In this document: positions 24,767 through 30,905 of the stretch, in pieces | How the letters are laid out: every line of letters starts with the position of its first letter | How positions within the stretch are numbered: the stretch's first letter is position 1 | Assembly: GCA_937919945.1 (NCBI GenBank) | Contig: CALESY010000145.1 | Coordinates: forward strand, 1-43,117 | DNA: 43,117 nucleotides | From: an uncultured Chitinophagaceae bacterium | Lineage (GTDB): Bacteria; Bacteroidota; Bacteroidia; Chitinophagales; Chitinophagaceae | Direction: 5' to 3' | Notes under the pieces: model-generated | What the model was told of the DNA's origin: nothing | The model's database searches: none | The model's input: the letters and a program-made list of their open reading frames with translations, nothing else | Made by a program: the position numbers and the translations under genes

Positions 24767-25705
24767 TTATTTTCCTATTAGTGTATTGTAAGTAATACGA
24801 ACTCCATTTACACGTTTTACAGCACTTTCAAAGCGTTCTATGCCTGTTAGCTCCCTTGTATCATAACGATAGCCAAACTCATTACAATAGCGGTGCAGAT
24901 GCTTTGTAGATACACTGTGGTAAATACCATAAATACCACGTTTCAGGATAGACCAGAAACCTTCAATATTATTAGTGCTGTATTCACCGTTAACCCATTC
25001 GTCTTTTTGGTGATTAACAACAACGTGCAATTTGTATTCATTACCTAATTTCTGATAAGCACGCAGCCCGTCCGTAACAACAACAGCTTCTTTGTTGATG
25101 TTCTTTTTAAGAATAGGCAGCAGCGTAGCTTTATCAGCATGTACCATAGGGAGCAAACGAACTTTACCACCACGTTGTAACAAACCTACAACAGCAGTTT
25201 TGTTAGCTATAGGGTTAAGATGTTTATTAGCCTTATTAGCAGCCCTTTTTGCCTTGCTTTTGTTCTTTTCTTTACCGCCGATGTATGTTTCGTCCACTTC
25301 TACCATACCGCTTAATTGCTCGTTAGTATCGGCATTATCATTGAGCATAGTACGGATACGAGATAAAACAAACCAAGCTGTTTTTTGTGTAATACCCAGT
25401 TGCTCTGATAACTGAACGCTGCTAATGCCTTTTTTAGAAGTAGTACACAGATACATAGCAGCGAACCATGTACGCAGAGGGATTTTGCTATTCTCGAATA
25501 TTGTACCAACTGTCAGGCTAAATTTCTTTGCACATTCTTTTTCACCGCATTTATACCCCCTGTTAGTACGGTATATTTTCAAGCTACCGCAATGAGGACA
25601 AGCAACATTGCCACCCCAACGGGCTTGCTCATAATAAGCCTTGCAAGTTTCTTCGTCTTTGAAGAAGTCTAATAACGTCTGTAAATTTTTGAACTTGGTT
25701 GTCAT
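24767..25705 (-). CDS. IS1595-family DDE transposase
   Basis: 312-aa transposase. An N-terminal zinc ribbon (CPHCGSLKIYR with YKCGEKECAKKFS) is followed by TVGTIFENSKIPLRTWF and the HTH-like LSEQLGITQKTAWFVLSRIR. The ISXO2-type catalytic core has VEVDETYIGGKEK (first Asp), VVTDGLRAYQKLG (second Asp) and STNNIEGFWSILKRGIYGIY (acidic/Asn and Lys-Arg region). All expected blocks are present and the frame is intact, so it may be active. ATG 25705 is chosen because the upstream ATG 25744 precedes the promoter -7 box at 25724-25731. Confidence 0.94.
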   Translation of the reverse strand: MTTKFKNLQTLLDFFKDEETCKAYYEQARWGGNVACPHCGSLKIYRTNRGYKCGEKECAKKFSLTVGTIFENSKIPLRTWFAAMYLCTTSKKGISSVQLSEQLGITQKTAWFVLSRIRTMLNDNADTNEQLSGMVEVDETYIGGKEKNKSKAKRAANKANKHLNPIANKTAVVGLLQRGGKVRLLPMVHADKATLLPILKKNINKEAVVVTDGLRAYQKLGNEYKLHVVVNHQKDEWVNGEYSTNNIEGFWSILKRGIYGIYHSVSTKHLHRYCNEFGYRYDTRELTGIERFESAVKRVNGVRITYNTLIGK

Positions 25706-25723
25706 TTTATCGGCTTTGTGATA

Positions 25724-25731
25724 CAAAGATA
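25724..25731 (-). promoter_or_regulatory. -7 box of the transposase promoter
   Basis: On the minus strand this reads TATCTTTG, a perfect TAnnTTTG box, 18 bp before ATG 25705. It lies inside the alternative longer reading frame, which supports the shorter protein. Confidence 0.6.
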
Positions 25732-25813
25732 AATTTTGTCCCACATAATACCTAATATTTAGTGATTATTTTTTGTCATTTAATTGTTAATATGCTGTAA
25801 TTAAAACTTGTGA

Positions 25814-25844
25814 TTTGGATAGAATATAGATTTTCATATCTTTG
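25814..25844 (+). promoter_or_regulatory. Consensus promoter of the transposon RNA
   Basis: TTTG at 25814-25817 and TATCTTTG at 25837-25844 are separated by 19 bp, a full match to the Bacteroidota promoter consensus. No convincing protein gene follows on this strand; transcription from about 25851 would run to the terminator at 26036-26065. Confidence 0.72.
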
Positions 25845-25850
25845 TATAAA

Positions 25851-26065
25851 TAAACAACCCCCGTACTCATTGCGCCTCTAATGAGAAGACGTGAATACGA
25901 GGTTCGGCTAACATTCTTTTGTTTCGCCTATTGTTTTTTACGGTCGCTAAACCGAATTTTAATAAACCGATTGAGGAATTTGCAGGTTTGGACGCTGCAA
26001 TCGTCACACCTCAAAGGGTCTATTCTACTGTACTGAAGCCACTCTGCAAAGTGGCTTTATTTTTT
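25851..26065 (+). ncRNA. Probable structured noncoding RNA in the transposon
   Basis: About 215 nt between a consensus promoter and a terminator. Internal pairings seen by eye: hairpin CTCATT/AATGAG (25866-25871 with 25880-25885) extended by CGT/ACG; hairpin CGGT/ACCG (25941-25944 with 25951-25954); hairpin TTGCAG/CTGCAA (25980-25985 with 25995-26000), nested inside TTGAGG/CCTCAA (25971-25976 with 26009-26014). The only plus-strand reading frame of note (51 codons, 25881-26036) has Arg/Leu/Phe-rich sequence unlike a real protein and ends inside the terminator stem. I recognise no known RNA family. It could regulate transposition or the passenger genes. Confidence 0.5.
26036..26065 (+). terminator. 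Terminator of the transposon RNA
   Basis: An 8-bp stem aagccact/agtggctt (26036-26043 with 26050-26057), 6-nt loop, then tattttt. The T tract exists only in the plus direction, so it serves a plus-strand transcript although it overlaps the stop codon of the minus-strand gene. It closely resembles the terminator at 27117-27142. Confidence 0.8.
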
Positions 26066-26593
26066 CCATGTTAATAAGCCGTATTTATTATTATTCTTAT
26101 AAAAAATGCTGTTCATCCCGCTTTTTTTTTCGAGAGATGATTCTATCCGAGAAATAAACGTTCCGATAGAAACTTTAACACGTTTTAATATATCGCTATC
26201 AATCCTTATTATGTTTTTAGCAATTTCCTCGGCGCTTAACTCGGCATTCATCTCATTTAGAACAAACTTGGCTTTTTCAAACGTTGCCATTTCATGAGAA
26301 TAGCTATCTTCCCCTCTATCAATTATTAATGTAGATTTTGAATCCCTATGCTCAATAGTATCGTTAACACCATTAGTAACTCTTGTTAATATATCAGAAT
26401 ATTTAGTTATTTGCTCCTTTTTATTGTTCAGCGCAGAATTTAGCGCACTCAATTCTTCGGTTAATACGGCAATTTTACTTTTGTCATGTTCAACCTCTTC
26501 GTTTAATTCGGCAATACGTCTCCGATACAAGTCCGCAAATAGCGCCGCTTCTGTATTGTCAAGGAGTAAAGTAATTGCCGCATTTGCTGCCAT
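26057..26593 (-). CDS. Transposon passenger: coiled-coil protein with winged-helix-like C-terminus
   Basis: 178-aa protein from ATG 26593 (an in-frame ATG 26653 would place the start upstream of the -7 box at 26609-26616). The N-terminus is hydrophobic (AANAAITLLLDNTEAALFAD). A long coiled coil follows (about residues 20-75: LYRRRIAELNEEVEHDKSKI, VLTEELSALNSALNNKKEQI). The C-terminal ~70 residues (KFVLNEMNAELSAEEIAKNI, VKVSIGTFISRIESSLEKKS, NKYGLLTW) resemble a HARE-HTH-type winged helix ending in a G-K-Y-x-L strand. Inferred role: DNA-binding or regulatory partner of the element. No specific family was confirmed. Confidence 0.7.
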   Translation of the reverse strand: MAANAAITLLLDNTEAALFADLYRRRIAELNEEVEHDKSKIAVLTEELSALNSALNNKKEQITKYSDILTRVTNGVNDTIEHRDSKSTLIIDRGEDSYSHEMATFEKAKFVLNEMNAELSAEEIAKNIIRIDSDILKRVKVSIGTFISRIESSLEKKSGMNSIFYKNNNKYGLLTWKK

Positions 26594-26608
26594 TGCTGAT
26601 ATTTTTAT

Positions 26609-26616
26609 CAAAATTA
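26609..26616 (-). promoter_or_regulatory. -7 box of the coiled-coil passenger gene
   Basis: On the minus strand it reads TAATTTTG, a perfect TAnnTTTG, with TTTG 20 bp further upstream. It lies 15 bp before ATG 26593. Confidence 0.6.
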
Positions 26617-26624
26617 ACCCATCT

Positions 26625-26693
26625 CCGCAAACAAAACAAATAATACCCCGCAATTTTCCGCAAAATTATTCACAATGTGGAAAAGTCCGCAAA
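26625..26693. repeat. Four CCGCAA(A/T) repeats between divergent passenger genes
   Basis: CCGCAAA occurs at 26625-26631, 26658-26664 and 26687-26693, and CCGCAAT at 26648-26654, all in the same orientation. They lie in the 137-bp divergent region between the two passenger genes and overlap the upstream side of the minus-strand promoter. They look like iterated protein-binding sites. Confidence 0.6.
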
Positions 26694-26730
26694 TATTTCA
26701 TTTAACAAGTGAAAATCGTAATTTTAGCGC

Positions 26731-27114
26731 ATGGCTAAACCGAATAATATTAAAGCGTCTAAACCCCGCGCGGAAGAATACGAAAAGAAAGTAGCGTTTG
26801 ACGGTACTTTTGAAGATATGATTGCTTTAAGTGTAAAGAGTGCGATAAAGAATATCAAAGCCAAACACAGCGTAGCAGATACGCAGGCAGGTGAAGGACT
26901 ATATAGTGTACAGGTTATAAAAAATACAGGCTTTGGAAGAGTTAGTAAATTAGCAAACAACAGTCAAGGTAAAGCAGTTATTTCATTTGATAAAAGGTCT
27001 AGGCATAACGACACAATTTTCAAACTTTGGGCTAACAGTGCTGATGAAGCAAAAGAAAAAGTAAAAAAACTATGCACAGAAAATTGGGAGTTAGATATTG
27101 ATAAACTCGAATAA
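26731..27114 (+). CDS. Transposon passenger: small protein of unknown function
   Basis: 127-aa soluble, charged protein (starts MAKPNNIKASKPRAEEYEKK). Features are VAFDGTFEDMIALSVKSAIK, a probable beta segment LYSVQVIKNTGFGRVSK, and a helical Lys/Glu-rich C-terminus (ADEAKEKVKKLCTENWELD). There is no signal peptide or membrane segment. I recognise no family. Its intact frame, own terminator and divergent layout with the coiled-coil gene suggest a functional passenger rather than a remnant. TAATTTTA 15 bp upstream is a weak promoter candidate. Confidence 0.7.
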   Translation: MAKPNNIKASKPRAEEYEKKVAFDGTFEDMIALSVKSAIKNIKAKHSVADTQAGEGLYSVQVIKNTGFGRVSKLANNSQGKAVISFDKRSRHNDTIFKLWANSADEAKEKVKKLCTENWELDIDKLE

Positions 27115-27116
27115 TG

Positions 27117-27142
27117 AAGCCACCTAACAAGTGGCTTTTTTC
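27117..27142 (+). terminator. Terminator of the small passenger gene
   Basis: A 7-bp stem aagccac/gtggctt (27117-27123 with 27131-27137) is followed by T residues, just after the stop codon and 13 bp before the right terminal repeat. Stem and flanks match the terminator at 26036-26065. Confidence 0.8.
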
Positions 27143-27154
27143 ATGTCAATTTTA

Positions 27155-27177
27155 GTCCCAACTTGTATATAGTTCCC
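27155..27177 (-). repeat. Right terminal inverted repeat
   Basis: Inverted copy of 24530-24552 with one mismatch, ending GTTCCC directly before the right target duplication. Confidence 0.93.
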
Positions 27178-27199
27178 AGTATGCTTTACATACACTTTT
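27178..27199. repeat. Right target-site duplication and right palindrome arm
   Basis: 27178-27185 is AGTATGCT, identical to 24522-24529. 27186-27199 is TTACATACACTTTT, the exact reverse complement of 24508-24521. Confidence 0.93.
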
Positions 27200-27266
27200 G
27201 TTAATTCTATGTAACGTAGACTGAAGATGCCTACATTTCACTACTTTCACACATCAAGAAAACGGT

Positions 27267-28247
27267 ATGCAGGCAATCAGCAAAATAGGTATTATGACAT
27301 CGGGCGGCGATAGCCCCGGAATGAATGCTTCTGTGCGCGCGGCGGTACGTACAGCTGTATATCATGGCTTGGAAGTATATGGCATACGCCGTGGGTATCA
27401 GGGTATGATAGAGGGGGATATTTACCGAATGGAAGCTACGGACGTGTCCAATATAATACAACGTGGAGGTACAATACTGAAAACAGCGCGCAGCAAAGAG
27501 TTTATGACCGATGATGGTATGCAAAAAGCATACGAACAATTACAGTCGCATGGCATAAATGGCTTGATACTAATTGGCGGTGACGGTACGTTTCGAGGGG
27601 CGGTTGAGTTTTTTAAACGATATACCATACCCGCTGTAGGCTTGCCGGGTACTATTGATAAAGACTTGGCTGGTACAGACTACACGATAGGTTTTGATAC
27701 TGCCGTGAATACTGCTGTAGAGGCAATAGATAAGATACGCGACACGGCAGAGGCACACAACAGGTTGTTTATTATAGAAGTGATGGGGCGCGATGCGGGT
27801 TATATAGCGCTACACAGCGGCATAGCTTGTGGTGCGGAAGATATATTGATACCAGAAACAAATACAGATATTGACGCGGTACTGAACCGTATTGATATGG
27901 ACGAACGCCGTAAGAAAAATGTACACATTATTGTAGTGGCAGAGGGTGATGATTTTGGTGGCGCGAAAGAATTGTATGCCGCTGTACAAAGTAGGTTTCC
28001 GATGCTGGATGTGCGCAGTGCCATATTAGGGCATATACAGCGTGGCGGTAGTCCTACCTGTGCCGATAGGGTATTGGCGAGCCGACTCGCCCATGCGGCT
28101 GTGGATGCATTACGCACAGGTAAAACACAGGTGATGGCAGGCATTGTAAACGGCGAAATTGTATACACACCTTTTGAAAACTGTGTGAAACAACATGCCG
28201 TTATCAGCAAGGATATGATTGAAATGATAAGGGTGTTGGCAGTGTAA
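27267..28247 (+). CDS. pfkA: ATP-dependent 6-phosphofructokinase
   Basis: 326-aa glycolytic enzyme phosphorylating fructose 6-phosphate. Motifs: TSGGDSPGMNA at residues 11-21 (ATP loop), IGGDGTFRGA with Gly at 107, which marks ATP rather than pyrophosphate dependence, PGTIDKDLAGTDYTIGFDTA with the catalytic Asp at 131, EVMGRDAGYIALHSGIA, and LGHIQRGGSPTCADR. Residue 132 is Lys where the usual bacterial motif has Asn (TIDND). Length is standard. The start ATG lies 67 bp to the right of the transposon-split palindrome. A TACTTTCA sequence at 27242-27249 is a weak -7 candidate. Confidence 0.95.
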   Translation: MQAISKIGIMTSGGDSPGMNASVRAAVRTAVYHGLEVYGIRRGYQGMIEGDIYRMEATDVSNIIQRGGTILKTARSKEFMTDDGMQKAYEQLQSHGINGLILIGGDGTFRGAVEFFKRYTIPAVGLPGTIDKDLAGTDYTIGFDTAVNTAVEAIDKIRDTAEAHNRLFIIEVMGRDAGYIALHSGIACGAEDILIPETNTDIDAVLNRIDMDERRKKNVHIIVVAEGDDFGGAKELYAAVQSRFPMLDVRSAILGHIQRGGSPTCADRVLASRLAHAAVDALRTGKTQVMAGIVNGEIVYTPFENCVKQHAVISKDMIEMIRVLAV

Positions 28248-28290
28248 TGATTTAATTTATAAAAACTAATTTCTAAATCCTGATTATTGG

Positions 28291-29295
28291 GTGTCTTTTC
28301 AACGAATCATTTTTGCTTTTCTAGTTATTCTTTTTGCTTTTTCTGCAAATGCTCAGCAAGTATATCCCGCTGTGTTTTATAATCTTGAAAATCTGTTTGA
28401 TACGGTTAATGACCCATTGACAGATGATGATGAATTTACCCCAACAGGCAACTATCGTTATACAGACAAAGTATATACACAGAAGCTACGTAATATGGCT
28501 TATGCCCTTCAACGTGCAGGTGTAGATAAAAATGCTAAAGGTGCTGTTTTGATAGGATTAGCAGAGGTCGAAAATAGCAAAGTCCTGAGCGCACTTGTCA
28601 ATACACAAGAACTGAAAGCTCGTGGTTATAGATATGTATGGTATAATAGCACTGACCCCCGTGGCATTGATGTAGCATTGTTATATAATCCCGCCTTATT
28701 TAAAGTGATTTCATCAAAACAACTGGAAGTGAGGAACGGTGCACGAGAACCATTATATGTAAAAGGTGTATTTGCAGGTGATACGGTGCATGTATTGGTA
28801 AACCACTGGCCATCTCGAAGAGATGGTGCAGATGAAACTGAAAACAAACGGAAAGAGATGGCTGCTGCTAATCGCAAAATGATAGATGAAATACGCCAAC
28901 ATAATCATCTTGCGCGCATTATACTAATGGGTGACCTGAATGATAACCCTAATAATGAAAGCCTGACATCTGTATTAGGCGCAAATGCCAATGCTGCAAA
29001 TGTTGGCAATAATACCTTGTACAATCCCTTCGCAGCTATGTATGCCAGTGGTAAGGGTACTGCTGTTTTCCAACGCAGATGGGATTTATTCGACCAGATT
29101 ATTCTGTCTGCTGGCTTTGTAAAGGGCAAGGGCTTACAATATGCTGGTGCAGAGATATATGATCGCCCATTTCTAAGGCAGGAAACAGGTAAATTCCGTA
29201 ACTACCCTTACCGCAGTTTTCGAGGTACATATTGGAATAACGGCTACAGCGACCACTTTCCGGTAGTCGTGTATTTCAAAAAAACAGTTGATTAA
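28291..29295 (+). CDS. Secreted endonuclease/exonuclease/phosphatase-family protein
   Basis: 334-aa exported protein of the EEP fold. The N-terminal signal peptide IIFAFLVILFAFSANAQQ precedes VYPAVFYNLENLFDTVNDP. The catalytic blocks are IGLAEVENSKVLSAL (metal-binding Glu), VLVNHWPSRRDGADE, IILMGDLNDNPNNESL and the terminal YSDHFPVVVYF with the Asp-His pair. EEP enzymes cleave phosphodiester or phosphoester bonds in nucleic acids or lipids; the substrate is not predictable. The start is GTG 28291, placed directly before the signal peptide; no nearby ATG is in frame. Its TAA overlaps the stop of the convergent regulator gene by 4 bp. Confidence 0.88.
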   Translation: MSFQRIIFAFLVILFAFSANAQQVYPAVFYNLENLFDTVNDPLTDDDEFTPTGNYRYTDKVYTQKLRNMAYALQRAGVDKNAKGAVLIGLAEVENSKVLSALVNTQELKARGYRYVWYNSTDPRGIDVALLYNPALFKVISSKQLEVRNGAREPLYVKGVFAGDTVHVLVNHWPSRRDGADETENKRKEMAAANRKMIDEIRQHNHLARIILMGDLNDNPNNESLTSVLGANANAANVGNNTLYNPFAAMYASGKGTAVFQRRWDLFDQIILSAGFVKGKGLQYAGAEIYDRPFLRQETGKFRNYPYRSFRGTYWNNGYSDHFPVVVYFKKTVD

Positions 29296-29930
29296 AGTGT
29301 TACCAATCCTGTCTTCAGGCTGAACAGTACCAAATCTGCACGGTTAGTCAGGTTATGCCTTTCAAACATTAAATCGCGATACCAATCTACGGTACGATGG
29401 CTTACTTTCATTTTTTCAGCCATTTCGTAATAGTTCATATCGGTACAGCAGTATTCAAGAAATGCTATTTGCTTTTTCGTGATTTGCAAAACAGGTATTT
29501 CAGCCATTTCAGCCATTTCTCTACGGCTGAGTGTCTTGCCGGAATAATACCCTTTAGTCTGTATATCTTTAATAGCTTTTGCAACAGATGTTTCATCGGC
29601 ATCGCTGCTCAAGAAGCCGTTAATACCATGGTAAGCCATATAGCTGATAGTATATGGGTGATCGTAGTTTGATACTATCAATACTTTGAGTTTAGGGTTT
29701 ATTTTCTTTACTTCTTTAATTATTACGTAAGCACTCAGGTCTTTTAAAGGAATATCCATTATCAGAATCTCAATGCTTTTCTCTTGCTTTAGTTTAGTTA
29801 AGAGAGTTTTGCCTGATGTTACTTCAAACATTACCTTACACCCGTTTCTGCTAGCAATGGTGCTTAATGCAACATTGGTTAGCTTGCTGCTATGTGCAAC
29901 AGCTACTTTAATAGGGGATTTTGAACTCAT
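29292..29930 (-). CDS. LuxR-type response regulator with degenerate receiver
   Basis: 212-aa NarL/FixJ-like protein. The receiver domain (about 7-125) keeps the phospho-acceptor position D59 (ILIMDIPLKD) and the conserved Ser in VLIVSNYD. However, the acidic pocket is AHS (residues 12-14) instead of DD, and the conserved Lys is replaced by S109 (GFLSSDADE). The C-terminal LuxR helix-turn-helix (about 145-212) reads QITKKQIAFLEYCCTDMNYY, KMKVSHRTVDWYRDLMFERH and NLTNRADLVLFSLKTGLV. No histidine kinase is adjacent. Phosphorylation-independent signalling is likely (inference). Target genes unknown. Confidence 0.87.
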   Translation of the reverse strand: MSSKSPIKVAVAHSSKLTNVALSTIASRNGCKVMFEVTSGKTLLTKLKQEKSIEILIMDIPLKDLSAYVIIKEVKKINPKLKVLIVSNYDHPYTISYMAYHGINGFLSSDADETSVAKAIKDIQTKGYYSGKTLSRREMAEMAEIPVLQITKKQIAFLEYCCTDMNYYEMAEKMKVSHRTVDWYRDLMFERHNLTNRADLVLFSLKTGLVTL

Positions 29931-30066
29931 AATTTTTAATAATTTAGCTTGTTTGTTTGTGTTTTCCGGAGCTAAAGTATGTCGGTAATATGTATTGAAT
30001 AGTATTGCTGACCTCGTTTAACAATCATACTGTATTTACGATAACAAACAGTTATGATAAATGTTG

Positions 30067-30870
30067 TTAATCAAAATAAGTTAGCTGTCTTCTCGTAGCT
30101 TCTGCAAATGCTATCTGTTCTTTCATAATAACTATTTCTTTTCCTAAAGCGATAGTATTCATATCAGGCGATATTGTCCAACTGAAACGTCCAATACTAT
30201 AACCCCATCCGAATTCTTCTTTACAGAGTGTATAATATTTTTCTTTCTGTTCTGCCGATAAACGTTTCCCATTTACATAAAACCCTTCTTTGCCAAAGTT
30301 GAGTTTTAATGGCTCATTTGGGTCTGCTAATTTATCTTTTACTAATTCTTCTTTAAAGCGCAATTCACCTCTGATGTTCAGATCCAGCGTTGTCAATTCT
30401 TGTTTTGATATTTGCCATATTTTTGATTCCTTGTTAGTAATGTCGTTACAGAGTATGCCATTGTGCAATTGCAGATTATACTCGCCGCTTTTTGTTATTG
30501 GTTCTTTGATGTTTTGTAAAAAGGCTAACCATTTATCTATATACTTCCTTTGTACATCAGCAGGTATTTTCAGATTGCCCCCTTCTTCAATTTTGTTTGT
30601 GCGGAAGTATACATAGTAGCCAATTCCATCACTTGCATTCACATATCCGTCATCTACGAGATCTATCCACACATACTTAGGATTGCCCGCATTAAATAAC
30701 TCTTGACTAATTCCTTGCAGGGTTTCGTGAGTAAAACAAACAGGTAGGTCTGTAATTGTATTGCAGGGCGATGGTTTGCTCATCTTTGTAACCATCATGC
30801 TCTGTGCTCTTATTTTAGAAACAAGTAAGCAAAGCAAAACACAACACAGGCTAATCTGTATGGTTCTCAT
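30067..30870 (-). CDS. Secreted protein of unknown function
   Basis: 267-aa exported protein from ATG 30870 (ATG 30879 is also in frame). The signal peptide is MRTIQISLCCVLLCLLVSKI followed by RAQ. The body is mixed alpha/beta without known catalytic motifs. The C-terminal half has KLNFGKEGFYVNGKRLSAEQ and YYTLCKEEFGWGYSIGRFSW, recalling sequences at the periplasmic ends of Bacteroidota BlaR1/M56-like proteins, but there is no peptidase motif. The 136-bp gap to the regulator gene (29931-30066) is A/T-rich with nothing clear in it. Confidence 0.65.
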   Translation of the reverse strand: MRTIQISLCCVLLCLLVSKIRAQSMMVTKMSKPSPCNTITDLPVCFTHETLQGISQELFNAGNPKYVWIDLVDDGYVNASDGIGYYVYFRTNKIEEGGNLKIPADVQRKYIDKWLAFLQNIKEPITKSGEYNLQLHNGILCNDITNKESKIWQISKQELTTLDLNIRGELRFKEELVKDKLADPNEPLKLNFGKEGFYVNGKRLSAEQKEKYYTLCKEEFGWGYSIGRFSWTISPDMNTIALGKEIVIMKEQIAFAEATRRQLTYFD

Positions 30871-30905
30871 AAATAGCATTTGTATAAAAATATAACATGT
30901 ATTGG

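Larger units (their letters stand above)
24530..27177. mobile_element. IS1595-like transposon with passenger genes and an RNA gene
   Basis: A 2648-bp element bounded by 23-bp terminal inverted repeats (24530-24552 and 27155-27177, 22 of 23 matching, starting GGGAACTATATAC) and a perfect 8-bp target duplication AGTATGCT. Contents in order: terminator, DDE transposase (-), promoter-driven probable ncRNA (+), coiled-coil/winged-helix-like gene (-), four CCGCAA(A/T) repeats, a small unknown gene (+) and its terminator. IS1595-family elements are known for 8-bp duplications and for carrying passengers in some subgroups. Intact ends, target duplication and transposase point to a recent and possibly active insertion. 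Confidence 0.92.

Noticed and set aside
25881..26036. 51-codon plus-strand frame inside the transposon RNA
   Set aside because: Arg/Leu/Phe-rich composition, no family resemblance, and the stop lies inside the terminator stem; base pairing of the region is better explained by RNA structure.
24508..27199. Reading the 45-bp near-perfect inverted repeats as the transposon ends
   Set aside because: The outer part belongs to the target palindrome: the 8-bp AGTATGCT is a direct repeat on both sides and the family-like GGG end begins inside it.
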